Below, one piece after another: positions 21,918 through 33,340 of a DNA stretch of 64,000 nucleotides. The notes under the pieces are model-generated. The model saw only the letters and a program-made list of their open reading frames with translations, made no database searches and was not told the origin of the DNA. Where the stretch lies: NCBI GenBank assembly GCA_009829735.1, contig CM020619.1, forward strand, positions 16,001,816 through 16,065,815, in the 5' to 3' direction. Every line of letters begins with the position of its first letter. Within the stretch, counting starts at the first letter, position 1. This DNA is from Pyropia yezoensis (Eukaryota; Rhodophyta; Bangiophyceae; Bangiales; Bangiaceae). A program made the translations under genes and the position numbers.

Positions 21918-23774
21918 ATGCAGTCTGATACTTCTGCTCCTCCTCAAGGAGGAGGTCCTACACCTGTGGAAACGTCAAACGTGACAGCAGGCACCGGCGA
22001 AGCTCCCGGTGGCGCCTCACGGACCAACCCTGGTGTTGAGTCGGCCGCTCAGCGGGAACGCACGAGTTTGTCCCGTTTGGACCTGCCTCCGGGTGGAGTG
22101 CCAGGCGCCGGTGAGGCTCCCGGCCTGGCACATGCCACTCCAGGCGCAACCCCTGATGGGGAGGCAGCCCACGGCTTCGGCGACCGCTCTACCTTTACCT
22201 CCCGTGAGTGGGGGGCCTGGGCCTCACCCGCGGGTGGGGGTACGTTTGCATCGCCCACCCAGGACCGTATGGATACGGATAATTTTAGAGGCGCCCCTTT
22301 GGGGGGCGTACTCGCTGTGGGGGGATCGTCCTCCACGGCTATGGGAGCTGCTCCTCTGGCGGCTTTCCGCCAGATGTTGACTGAGGTGGTGTCACCAATT
22401 TCTGCTCGACTCGATAAGGTCGAGGGTTCAATCTCTCGATCTGGTCGGCGGACTCGCCGCCGACCCCACGGTTATTCGCAGACATCATCCTCTTCAGAGG
22501 CAAGTGATGTTGATCCTGAGAGGCGTGGGGCGAGGCGCTTAAGCGCTTCGACCCACCGCCGGGTAGCCCGTGTGCTATCCCCCGGACGTAACGGGGAACC
22601 GGAGCGGGTTATCCCGCTCAAAATAATACCCGATGATGATACCTTTAAAGGTATCCTGGATTGCGAGTCTTATGCACTCGCCAACAAGAGCGTACGCTAT
22701 GATGAAGAGATGTCTCACGGCTTAGGCCGGAAGCGCAAAGAGATATCCCTCACGTTTGGGCGTGATGCCCTTTGGGACGGGACCCCACCTCTAGGGGTGT
22801 TCGAATTCCTAAATCGCTTCCATATGGCTAGCGATGACAACGACCTCTCAGAAGGTCGGGCTATGTACCTCCTTCCGGAGTTTACCAAAGGGGAACTCAA
22901 GAAGGAGCTCCTCTCCCTTATCCCCTCTAAGGCGGGGGGACGAGCGGAAGAGGTCACTTCGTATCTGGAGTTGGTTAACTGGCTCCTCCGCAGTTATGCG
23001 GACGAGGAAATTATATCATCCCAAGTGGCAGCGTTTAATAACGTTGCCCAAGAGGAGGATGAAACCGAGACCGCCTTTTACAGGCGCGTCCGCGACGCAA
23101 ATGCGCTCTGCGGGTATATTCATACTCCGAGCCAACTTAAGGGCCGCTTTATGCAAGGGGTCTGGTGGGAGGTACGGACTGATGTCTGTGAATTAAATAC
23201 ACCACACAAGCCCATAGAGGCGTTGGTACGCTATGCTCAACGCAAAGGCGACATATGTCGCCGGCACAATGAGGAGCTGCGGGCCCAATGGTCCGCAGAC
23301 GCCGCGGAGCGTCGGGCTCAGCGCAATGCCTCTAAAGGCATTGCAGCAGGGGTGGCTATTACCCCCAGCGGTTCCTCCGTACCTTCGTTGTACGGGGGGA
23401 AGGCCAAAGTTGGCACTGAAGCGGGGAGGGAGCGTTTAAATCGCTACCCCTGCTTGGCTTGTAATAGCCATGAGCATTTCACGCGCCACTGTCCCGACCT
23501 TAGTGTCGAGACGCGGGCTAAGTTTGAGAAAGCCCGAAAGGAGCGCGCTCGGGTTGAGGGCCGTACCCCGCGGGGTACGGCGGGGACGGCGCAGCAAGTA
23601 GCGGTTGTCACTGAAGGGGGGCCTTCTGGCGCCCCTCAAGGGGGGCTCGGCCCCCAGGGGAATATTGAAGAGTCAGAGGACTCTTCATCTGAGGATACCC
23701 CCTCCTCAAAAAACGATTACAGGGGAGGCCTGATGAGGAATATTTCTCCCCCGGAGAAGAGGATGCCGTGTTGA
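21918..23774 (+). CDS. gag: gag of gypsy A
   Basis: ATG at 21918 (MQSDTSAPPQGG) follows a polypyrimidine-TTTACAG sequence (21888-21906) that looks like a 3' splice site in the leader. About 618 codons. Ser/Gly/Pro-rich N-terminus, then a retrotransposon-gag helical core (about 22640-23280, containing PLGVFEFLNRF and EVTSYLELVNWLLRSY), a basic linker, and a CCHC zinc knuckle (CLACNSHEHFTRHC, about 23453-23494). Structural capsid-like protein that packages element RNA. It ends in TGA (23772-23774) overlapping a TTG that opens the pol frame (TTGA, -1). No internal stop. Confidence 0.85.
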   Translation: MQSDTSAPPQGGGPTPVETSNVTAGTGEAPGGASRTNPGVESAAQRERTSLSRLDLPPGGVPGAGEAPGLAHATPGATPDGEAAHGFGDRSTFTSREWGAWASPAGGGTFASPTQDRMDTDNFRGAPLGGVLAVGGSSSTAMGAAPLAAFRQMLTEVVSPISARLDKVEGSISRSGRRTRRRPHGYSQTSSSSEASDVDPERRGARRLSASTHRRVARVLSPGRNGEPERVIPLKIIPDDDTFKGILDCESYALANKSVRYDEEMSHGLGRKRKEISLTFGRDALWDGTPPLGVFEFLNRFHMASDDNDLSEGRAMYLLPEFTKGELKKELLSLIPSKAGGRAEEVTSYLELVNWLLRSYADEEIISSQVAAFNNVAQEEDETETAFYRRVRDANALCGYIHTPSQLKGRFMQGVWWEVRTDVCELNTPHKPIEALVRYAQRKGDICRRHNEELRAQWSADAAERRAQRNASKGIAAGVAITPSGSSVPSLYGGKAKVGTEAGRERLNRYPCLACNSHEHFTRHCPDLSVETRAKFEKARKERARVEGRTPRGTAGTAQQVAVVTEGGPSGAPQGGLGPQGNIEESEDSSSEDTPSSKNDYRGGLMRNISPPEKRMPC

Positions 23775-26700
23775 AACGCATCTTACCCCGACCTCGTGGG
23801 GTGAAGCGTAAGATGGTCCGCCCTAAAGGGAAGGACGAAGCTAAAGAAGCAGCTCGGATGGTGGCATTAGTGTCACCACCCACGGCTCATCAATTAGCCG
23901 TACGGCTTTTTATTACTAAGGGATAAATGGGCGACGAGGGCCATCCTCGATACCGGGAGTGGCCCTTCGCTCGTCCGGAAACAGGCCTTACCTCGGGGGT
24001 TCCCTATGGAACCCCTGGGAGACCTGGAAACCTTAAGTTTTCATGATGTGAACGGGGGATGGCTCCCCATAGTGGGAAGCGTCACCCTGGGGGTCTGTGT
24101 GGGAAAACAAGTGTCATACATATCCTTTGGCGTGGTTCCGAATATGTGCGTCCCTGTTATCCTGGGGAACACATTCGGGGACCACGAAACTAAGAGTATT
24201 AACTCGGAGGACCAGACGGTCGCCCTCTTATCGGGGGAGACCGTCCCCATCCTGCGGGGGGTTCAGAAGAACCCCCGCCGCAAGCCGAACAGGGAGGCGG
24301 TGTGTGCGTGTCCCCGGGGGGGGAACGCCCGCCTGGTCCTAACCCACAAGACGCTTATGCGTCCGGGTACGATTGCGCACGTTCAAGTGCGTGGCAACTT
24401 TCAAGGCCACGGATACATCCGTGGTAAGAGCACATTGCACTCCATTCATGGAGCGCAACTGGCCGAGGGGCCCGCCGCGCTTAAGCCTGGCCAGCCTACT
24501 ACGGTACAGGTTATGAATCCGACCAAGCGGCCGGTACGTTTACGTGCCGGCATGGCCATAGGACACATTACTGTGTTTGATGGCGTCAGCCAAGAGGCAA
24601 CTACCGAGGAGTTGAAGGATCCGGAGCCGAAACCGGTTCCGAAAGAATCCTCCCTCGCCCCAGGCATAGACCTGGGGAAGGTGCCCGAAGGCCTACAAGC
24701 TAAGCTCACGGCGCTTTTAGAGAGATATAATTCTCTCTGGGATGGCACCCTCGGAACGATCAAAGAGACGGTACACCGTATCCGGCTTAAGCCAGGAGCG
24801 GTCCCCGTCCGACAACATCCTAACAAGTCTGGTCCTAGGACCGGTCTAGTGGAAGAGGAGCAAGTCCGATTAATGGACTCGCTCGGGGTCATAGAACCCT
24901 CCCACGGGGAATGGGCTAGCCCCGTGGTAATCGTCCCCAAGCCTGGGGGCGGCAAACGATTTTGCATCGACTACCGTCGTCTTAGTGAGATGACGGTGAA
25001 GGATGCATATCCTATCCCGCGTATGGACGAGTGCTTAGATTCACTCGGGAACGCCAACGTCTTTTCGACGTTGGATTGTAATGCTGGCTACTGGCAAATA
25101 CCGGTAGCCAAGGAGGACCGGCCGTTAACGGCCTTTACGTGCCATTCTGGCACTTGGCAGTGCAAGCGCCTCCCTTTTGGGTTGTGCAACGCGCCAGCCA
25201 CCTTTCAGCGTGCCATGGACATGATCCTGGCAGGCGTTAAGTGGCAGATATGCCTCGTCTACTTGGATGACGTTATCGTCTTTTCCAAGTCCGCGGAGGA
25301 TCATTTAGAGCACCTTGAGACGGTGCTCTCCCTCCTCAAGGCCCATGGGGTTTCCCTCAAGGCCAACAAGTGCCACCTCTTTCAAGAGGAGGTCGACTAC
25401 CTCGGTCATGTCATAAGACCTGGCCGCGTTCTCGTTAACGAAAAAAATACGAGAGCGCTACGAGGGTTCCAATACCCTCGTACATAAACCCAGATGAAAA
25501 GTTTTCTGGGGATGTGCGGCGTCTATCGGCGCTTCGTACAGGACTTCGCCAAAGTAGCGAAGCCCCTAACCGCGCTGACGAGTACCAAGCTTCCTACGAA
25601 GCTATCTCCCCCCACAGAGGTGGAGAGAAACGCTTTCGAGACGCTACGGGGGCTGCTTCTATCACCCCCCGTGTTAGCGATACCTCGGATGGGCGGCCAC
25701 TATATAGTGGACGTGGACGCGAGCTATGAGCAGCTCGGCTGTTGTTTATTACAGCAGCAACCCGACGGGGAATACCTCCCTGTAGGGTATTACTCCCGGG
25801 CGTTGAACCCGGCCGAGAGAAATTATCACGTCACCGAGATTGAAGCGCTTGGTGTCGTATGGGCCGTGACACACCTACGATCCTACCTTGAAGGGGAGGA
25901 ATTTGTATTAAGGTGTGATCACCGTGCCCTTTTGTCGGTGCTGGCTACAAATAGCCCAAACATACGGATTAACCGTTGGCGGCTTCGGCTGTCTGAGTTT
26001 ACCTACAAACTCCGGTATAAACCGGGGGCCGACCATAAGGTGGCCGACGCTTTGTCACGCCTGCCCACGGAAGAGCCTGACCAGGCTCCTATAGATGAGG
26101 ACCTTCCGGTCCTCGCCACCGTGACCAGGTCTGCTCAGGCTTTGGCCGGGCGGAGCGAGAAGCATCGCCCTTTGGGGCCTATTACGGTAGAGGAGCTTAC
26201 AAAAGCTCATGCTGAGGACACCTTCTGCCTGGAACGGCGGAAGGAATGGGAGTCGGTACCTCCCCCTGACCCAAAATGGGCCAGGAAGGCTTTCTTCTTC
26301 GAGAACGAAGAAGGAATACTATGCCGGAGGTCCTTCTTCCTGGACACCACTCAGACGGTGATCCCCTCATCTCTACGGGAGCGTCTTATGACGTACCACC
26401 ATGAATTACCATTGGCGGCCCATCCTGGGGCTCGCCGGATGTACGCCACGCTGAGGCGTGGGGTCTACTGGCCCACCACGATTGTAGACGTGTACAAACA
26501 CGTCTCCCAGTGCACGGGGTGTGCTCGGAATAGGCTGGATGAGCGTAGGCATACGTCTACGCTCAAGCTATTCCCAGCCAACGAGCCCTTCGCCAGCCTG
26601 GCGATGGATATTTTCGGGCCCTCACCCGCTTCTGAAAACGGTAACAGGTTTATACTTGTTATGGTGGACCGTTTTAGTAAGCTCACCCGGGCGGTCCCCA

Positions 26701-27776
26701 TGAAGGAGATTACCGCGGTGGCAGTGGCTTCGGCCTTTATTGACGTCTGGGTTGCGTCTTATGGCATACCCGACTCAACGCTGACCGATAACGGTCCGCA
26801 ATTTGCTTCCGTCTTTTCTCAGGGGGTCTCAGGACTCCTGGGGATTGAGGCGAAGTATACGACGCCTTACCACCCCCAAACCAATGGGCAGGTGGAGCGA
26901 TATAATCGCACTATTATGAGGCAGCTCCGGGTTTATACCGCGGAGCACCCAAAGGAGTGGGACCGTTATGTCTCACTCCTCACAACGGCCTATAACACTT
27001 AAGTGCATTCTAGCACTGGACAGGCCCCCCTCATGTTTGTGAGCCCAAGGCGGCTCCTAACCATGGGGGTCGAGCGCCTCCCTAAGCTCCGTCCCCTTAA
27101 GGAGAAGGAGGACTTGGGGGCAGGCGAGGACGAGGACTCGCAGACCGCAGCCTTACGGTTTGTTGAAGACCTGAAGAGCATTACCCCCCAGGTGCGTAAG
27201 CACCTGGCCAAGGCGCAGGAGGCGTATAAGAAAACTTTTGACGCCACTGTCGCGGAGAAGAATAAGGACCTACGGGAGGGGGACTGGGTTTTCCTGGCCT
27301 CCCATACCCGTAAGCGGTCTAAGCTCGCTCATAAGATCGTGGGCCCCTACATGGTCTTGAGGACCGATGGGCGACGTGTCACTGTGGAGACCCCTTCAGG
27401 TATCCGAACGGTTACGAGTGACCATGCCACTCGTGCCCCGGCACCCCAAGCAGGCCATCCTGCCTGGGCACGTGCCGAGGCAACACGAGCCAACTTTGAA
27501 GTGGCTCAGCCCTCCCCGAGTACAGGGGATGGCAGAGAGTACGTGTTCGAGAAGTTTGTGGACCACCACTTTAATGCGGAGGGAGCGCTTGAATTACGCA
27601 TACGCTGGTTCGGCTATGGCCCCCAGGTTGATACCTGGCGGCTAGCAACGGGTTTGCCGGCTGAAGCCGTGCGAAAATATTGCAGAAGAAGGAAGCTTAA
27701 AATTCGGGTTACCCCACGTGGCATCTTCTTTTATGCAACGGCACTAAGAGGTAAGGGGCAGAAGCTTGGACTTTAA
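23771..27776 (+). CDS. pol: pol of gypsy A (protease-RT-RNase H-integrase-chromodomain), with breaks
   Basis: Opens in the -1 frame over the gag stop. This first part runs to AVRLFITKG (about 23923), then one base must be skipped (+1) to enter the frame of the protease motif AILDTGSG (about 23940-23963). RT: FCIDYRRLSEM (about 24961) and VYLDDVIVF (about 25258-25284). RNase H from about 25700. Integrase: HHCC zinc domain (HHEL...CTGCARN, 26398-26532), then MDIFGP and TDNGPQF of the DDE core. Chromodomain EYVFEKFV...RIRWFGYG...DTWR (about 27538-27640). In-frame TAA at 25485 and 27000 both align with Gln in other elements here (gypsy B and C; gypsy B). The listed end is TAA at 27774; if TAA is sense the frame closes at TGA 27894-27896. 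Confidence 0.85.
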
Positions 27777-27896
27777 TGGAAGTCGCCCTCTCTAATCTCT
27801 CCCGCCGACTGTGACGAGTACGCTTGCCACCAACAAGAGAAGAAGCACCACACTGTGCACCACCACACTGCGCTAGCATTGTGGGAATATGTTTGA

Positions 27897-29440
27897 TTCA
27901 CGACCGTAAGGTCGTGGGTTCAGGTTGACGGCGTCGGTCGTCAACCTCCCCCGCAAGGCTATCACCTGCGTGAGGAAGCGCAAGCCTGACGACGATGGCG
28001 GACGCCGTCGTCGTCGCCAAAAACTTTTGCGTCGACCCCGTATGGGGTCGCCTTGCTAACGGCGCCGATGGCGTACGCCCCGACGGCCGTTTACACTAGT
28101 ACCGTGATACCACTTGGCCAACTCACCCGCCAGAAGGGGATGGTAGACGCGTACGTTTACACGTGTGCGTGGCTTGGCACGTGGCCGTCGTCACCCCCAT
28201 GGAGGTGCACAGGCAAAGGGCGTGCAAGCAGAGTGACGGGAGAGGGTCATAAGACCCTCCCACAGTCGCCGCCCTTGACGGTGGCAACAACGACCGCGCG
28301 ACCTTGCCCTTGGTGGAGTCGTGCCGATCCTCGTCCATAGGGACGAGCGGTACGCTCCGGTGGGTGTCGACCCCATCAGGGGTTGACCCACGGTCACCCT
28401 CCGGTATGTCATCCACCCCAATAGGGGGTTGGTCTCCCGGAGAGGACATAGCGGCCGCCCAGAAGGGCGGCCCTGGAACAAGAAAATAGGCGCCCGCCCA
28501 CAGCGGCGACGCGTCCGGCCAGAAGTTGCCCGCCCACAGAGGGGGCGCGACGACAACAGGAGCGCCCGCCCTTGGTGGCGGCGCGACGGGAAGGAAGAGG
28601 TCCGCCGACAGCGGCGGCGCGGCCACAACGACAGCGCCGGCCCGCAGCGGCCGGACGAAGACAACGGCGACCGCCCACAGCGGCGCCGCAAAAAGGACGA
28701 CAAGGCCGGCCCACAGCGGCTGGACAAGAGCAAAGCCGCGAGCCCGCAGCGGCAGCGCGGCCACGACAACGCGGGCCCACAACGGCCGGACCACAGCAAC
28801 GGTGCCCGCCCGCAGCGGCGGCGCGCCGAGGAAGAGGTGCGCGCCCGCAGCGGCGGCGCGCCGAGGGAGAGGTGCGCGCCCGCAGCGGCGGCGCACAGAG
28901 GAGCCGATGGTGGCCGCCCGGAAGGCCGGCACACTCCGAGCGGAGACCCCCCTTTAAAGGGGGGAAGGGGGGGGGCGAAAACCTCGAAGGGCCAAGGTGC
29001 CCCGCCGAGAAACGATGGGGTCCCACAAGGAGGCCGGCGGCCGCACCGTACCGAGGAGCCAAGGACGAGGTCGACAAGGAGGGGAGGGGTGACACACTCT
29101 CTCCCCAACAGACCCCGCGGTTGCACCCTCGTATGAGGGCGCGAAGAGCGAAGACGCCCGGGAAATCCCGGGTCGCACCCGATCGGCGCAGGCCCGGTGC
29201 CCCCGGATGGGGGCACGTGGGTTGGCCACCCCGGGTGAAGAGCAGCAAGCAGGGGGTGCGTGTGTGCACCCCCCGTGCGCTCCGTCTGAGGGCACCCCCC
29301 TGAAGGGGGCTGCCCAGGGCGGGGAGGGGGTGCGATGGCCGTCCCAAGGCGGCACCCCCTTTGAGGGGTGCGTCACCCGACCCCTTCTCATCAGTGTCGG
29401 CATATGCCACACGGGACGCGTGGCCTTAAGGCGTGGGGAG
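27897..29440. repeat. Repeat-rich 3' region of gypsy A
   Basis: Between pol and the 3' LTR. About 28490-28900 is a diverged tandem array of a roughly 13-30-bp unit centred on GCCCGCAGCGGC / GCCCACAGCGGC. Both strands stay open because of composition, but neither translation resembles a known protein nor the antisense protein found here in gypsy B and C. Short inverted stretches such as CCCCCCTTTAAAGGGGGG occur near 28948-28965. The polypurine tract is probably the GGCGTGGGGAG just before 29441. Confidence 0.6.
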
Positions 29441-30081
29441 TGTGGGGGTTTACCGCACCCCTCGAACTAGGGGCATCCCCCTTCAGGGGGAGGCGGATCG
29501 TGGCGACCTCTGCCCCTGACCAATCGGGGGCAGGAGGGGGTCGCTCCTCCCTCGGGAGGGGCACGCCACGTCATCCTCGCTGGATCCCCCCATGAAGGGG
29601 GGGAGGAGATAAGATAATATCGGGTAGAGCGATTACGCTCGCCCGATTGGAAAGGGCCTTCTGGCCAGTGAAGGGAAGTTACCTTGGGCGGGCTGCTTCC
29701 GCCCCAATCTGGCCGAGATTTAGTGAGATTCTTCCACTGAGCGTGTTTTGCGTGGAGAGATGTGTTGGAGGGTTCTGAGTGTCTTGATTGGGTGTTTAGT
29801 GTAGGGAGTGTTGGCCCGCACTCCGGGGTCCCACAGCGGGCCCTGGACCGGCGGGCCAAAGAGGGATATCTGCGCGTGGGGCTGTGCCCGTTGCTTCCCC
29901 CTCACAAAAAATCAACCTTGCGTTACCGTCGTGTTCCCCGTCCCGGACGCTTCCACCTTCGCGTGGAGCCTTACGTTCCGGCGGTTCTGACTGTAGGGTT
30001 TATACCCCGGGTTCCCCACCATCTCCTTCAGGAGGATAAGGTACCCCGTTGGTGTGGGCTTACGCCCAGATAACCACCACA
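29441..30081 (+). repeat. 3' LTR of gypsy A
   Basis: 641 bp, near-identical to 21131-21772, followed by the TSD AGGTG. Confidence 0.93.
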
Positions 30082-30086
30082 AGGTG

Positions 30087-31868
30087 GGCAACAGCGGCTT
30101 TGGCATCCCGTACACCCGGGTCGCAACGATGAAGGGTCGACGTGGTCTGGATGACACACAAGGCGTCGGCCTGGGACGTCGCCTGCGGGCCCATGCGAGC
30201 GAAGAGGGCGTCACAAGCACGCACCAGTCCAAGGGCACTCGTCCTGTCACGCCGCGTGGCCATGGCACCCCCCGCCGGGTCGGTACCAACGGCCGCCGCT
30301 CCCGTCACCGCGGACCGCACCACCGGGTGAGTGACGTCCAGCATGGTCTCTGCCGGCTCGTCTGCCACTACAGGCGCAGACCCACCCGGTCGCACCGGCA
30401 CAATCTCGTCGACGTCACAGTCCATCTCCTTCAGCCGCTCCAACGGATCGGCCGCCCGCACTGGTGACACCATCAGCTGGGCTACGCCCGACATTTGCAC
30501 CTCCGCCTCGACCACCGGGGTCCCCAGCGCCACGGCCACCGGGTCAGTCTGTGACGCCTCATGCACCACACCAACCGACTCGGCGACCAGCATCGCAGCC
30601 GCCGACACGGCCGGCGGCTCCGCCGGCGCCACACCCCCCGACGCCGCCGTCCAGGTGCCCGCCGACACGGCCGACTCGACGGTCGCCGCCACACCCACCG
30701 AGGCTGCCGTGCACTTGCCCGCCGACTCCGCCTCCAAAGACACTGCCGGTGGCGCCGCTGCAGCCGAGACCGTCGGCTCCGCCGGCGCCACTTCAGCCGG
30801 CTCGGCCACCACGTCTGCCGCGGCCGACGCCGACGCGGCGGGCACACCAGCCGGCTCGGCCACCGCGTCTGCCGCGGCCGACGCCGCCGACGACTCCGTC
30901 GGCGGCGCCGCTGCAGCCGAGACCGTCGGCTCCGCCGGCGCCACGTCAGCCGGCTCGGCCACCACGTCTGCCGCGGCCGACGCCGCCAACGACTCTGCCG
31001 GTGGCGCCGCTGCAGCCGAGACCGTCGGCTCCGCCGACGCCACATCAGCCGGCTCGGCCACCACGTCAGCCGCGGCCGACGCCGACGCGGCGGGCACCGT
31101 ACCCGCCGACGCGACTGACTCGACTGCCGACACCGCCACCGCCGACGCGGCAGCCGGGTCAGCCACCGGTGGCGTGACCGCCATCCCCACCAGCGGACCC
31201 ACCGGCCTCGTTGCCGCCCCAACACCCGCAGGCTGGGCCGCCAGACACAGCAACACCACACAGCCCGCCGCCTTGGCCGCTACTACCTGCAGGTGGGCGG
31301 GGGGGGGGAGGGGGGTGGGGGGGAAGAGGCGAAAAAGGCACGGCAGAGAATCAGCGGCCGTGGGGTGGGGGCGCGGCTTGGAAACAGCACACCAGCAGCG
31401 GCGGCGGCGCCGTTTCAAGAAACCGCGCCGCTGGTGCCAGCGCGACCTGCCCCCCTCCCCCAACAGAGCCACCGCGCCCGTGCTCCTCCCCGGCCGGCCG
31501 CCGATCCTCCGCGCCGCCCCTCCCACACTCTCCCCCCTCCTCACGCCCCCTCCTCTTGCCCCCCCCACAACAAACGCACCGGTCCCGCCGCCGCCACCGC
31601 CACACAGCCCGCCGCCTTGGCCGCTACCACCTGCGGGGGGAGGGGGAGGGGGAGGGGTGGGGGGGAAGAGGGGAAAAGGGCACGGCAGAGAATCAGCGGC
31701 CGTGGGGTGGGGGCGCGGCTTGGGGGCAGCACACCAGCAGCGGCGGCGGCGCCGTTTCAAGAAGCCGCACCGCCGGTGCTGGCCCGACCTGCCCTTCTCC
31801 TCCAACAGAGCCGCCGCGCCCGTGCTCCCCCCCGTCCGGCCGCCGATCCGCCACCCCACCCCTCCCAC
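30087..31868 (-). CDS. Sen1/UPF1-like helicase, N-terminal piece
   Basis: Minus-strand frame that reads directly into the piece at 15401-21130 once gypsy A and one AGGTG are removed; the joined frame has no stop. The last ~190 codons look protein-like (LERLKEMDCDVDEIVPV, LVRACDALFARMG). Before that, about 30600-31150 encodes four degenerate Ala-rich repeats (VVAEPADV, EPTVSAAAAPP). The start is uncertain: an ATG at 31182-31184 (MAVTPPVADP) is the best candidate because further upstream the frame enters Arg/Gly/Pro-rich tandem repeats. The plus strand is also open here for 627 codons, but continuity with the helicase favours the minus strand. Confidence 0.65.
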
Positions 31869-32000
31869 ACTCTCCCCCCCTCCTCACGCCCCCTCCTCAC
31901 GCCCCGCCCCCCCCACGACAAACGCACCGGTCCGGTCGCCGCCACTGCCACACAGCCCGCCGTCTTGGCCGCCGCCACCTGCGGGGGGGAGGGGGGGGGG
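31261..32000. repeat. Tandem ~345-bp modules upstream of the helicase start
   Basis: The landmark CAGCCCGCCGCCTTGG starts at 31261 and 31605, and a variant at 31954, giving two full modules and one partial. On the minus strand each ends in a C-rich tract followed by GCAGGT and GGCGGCGGGCTGTG, resembling a duplicated 3' splice junction or leader segment. Confidence 0.75.
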
Positions 32001-33340
32001 GGGGGGGGGGGGGAAGGGAGGGGGCGTGGCACACCGTGGAGAGGGTGGTCGGGAATGGGGGAGAGGGTGCGGCACGACCGGGAAAGGGAGAGGTGGGGGA
32101 AGGGAAGGGGCGCGGCACACCGTGGAGAGGGCGGTGGGGGGTGGGGGCCGCGCGTGCACGCATGCGCGCGTGCATGACCGTGGATGCACGCGCACGGTCT
32201 GCGTGCACGCATGAGCGTGGGCGCGGGCGGGCGCTCGCGCGCATGCGCGCATGCATTCGCGCGCGCACGCTCGCGAGACGTGCGCCCCGGGAAACGACGA
32301 TTTTTGTCCCGACGATTTTTGTCCTGCGTACTACACACTGGCAGTTTGCGGAAAAGCCACAAGACTTTTCAGCACATCCCTTAGCGATCGTCGCCCCCAA
32401 GATGTACGTGCCGGGAAAGGTTCGTCATTATGTACAGAGTGATGGGGCGATTCATTAGGAGGGGGCGGTTCCTTTAGAGGGGGGGGGGGGGGGGGGGGAG
32501 GGTTCGTGGCAAGGGTGTGAGCTGTGGGCCCACAATGGAGAATCGTTCGTAAGATCGACAGACGGCTAAATCGTAGAGCAAACTCCGTGTGCGCGGACAT
32601 CTGAAAAAGCGCGGAGTTTGTGTAACCCCTACTCCAATCGATCAATGGACTGGGAAACGCGGTGTATCCGGTATTATGCATATAGACCGCCGTCGGTTGT
32701 CACAGGAAGTGACAAAAAGACTACTCGCCGGACAAGCCTGCAGAATCAAAACCTCATAGACTCCCGGAATTTCGCCCTGGCATAGACCACCGGACACATG
32801 CCGGGACTCACCCGTGGCTATTTAGCATGGAGCTAAAGGCAGCCAAAATATTGCTTTGTTCTGACTCGCATTTCCTGTGACGGCCCTGAGACGTCAAGCC
32901 CGTGCTCGCGCAGTCAGTTCGAGCAGGCGGCGCCGACAGCAGCGTGTATGCACCGACCAGACCGTCCGACACGGAGCATTCCTGGCCCGGTGGCCTGTCG
33001 GCGGTAAGGGACGATTTACTCTTCCGTTGCGATTGGGCGGTTGCGACCCCCTGCGCGTACAAACAGCATTTGCCAGGTGGGCGGGAGCGGCCCCCGGGAC
33101 GTTCTTGGCCGCGGGCACCAGGGGTGGCGACGACAGCAGGGGCGCTCCCAGTTCAAGGGCCGGTAGCCGCCGTCGCCACGGGTGCGCGGCGACCGCAGGG
33201 GTGTCTGAAGGTGAGCAGGCGGGTAGTGACGGGCGCACTGCTGCTGCTGGCTCGTGTGCGACTGGCAAACGTTGCCTGGACGCGCCGTTTGCCGGTGTGT
33301 GGTCGTCGGCGGCGGCGGTGGCGGGCCCTGCTACGCAGAC
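32001..33340. promoter_or_regulatory. Divergent intergenic region between helicase (-) and coiled-coil gene (+)
   Basis: Holds an alternating purine-pyrimidine stretch (about 32149-32280, rich in GCGCGCATGCGCGC) prone to Z-DNA. It also has a 15-bp direct repeat CGACGATTTTTGTCC (about 32294-32325), a TTATGTACA half of the array palindrome (32428-32436), and a G20 run (32479-32498). The divergent placement suggests promoters. No supported gene. Confidence 0.5.

Larger units (their letters stand above)
21131..30081 (+). mobile_element. Ty3/gypsy LTR retrotransposon A (chromovirus-like)
   Basis: 8951 bp. LTRs 21131-21772 and 29441-30081 differ at only a few sites, indicating recent insertion. 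Ends are TGTGG...CCACA. The 5-bp target-site duplication AGGTG lies at 21126-21130 and 30082-30086. A primer-binding-like stretch follows the 5' LTR (TTTGGTGGAGCACCAGGGG, from 21773). The element carries gag, then pol with chromodomain, then a 1.5-kb repeat-rich tail. It sits in the minus-strand helicase gene. Pol has in-frame TAA at 25485 and 27000 plus a +1 shift near 23924. Confidence 0.93.

Noticed and set aside
28123-29410. Several 240-340-codon ORFs on both strands in gypsy A
   Set aside because: All follow the same minisatellite; none resembles the antisense proteins of gypsy B/C or any known domain.
30331-32214. 627-codon plus-strand ORF
   Set aside because: Pure Ala/Thr/Pro low complexity opposite the helicase N-terminal piece; the minus frame joins the helicase exactly across the gypsy A site.
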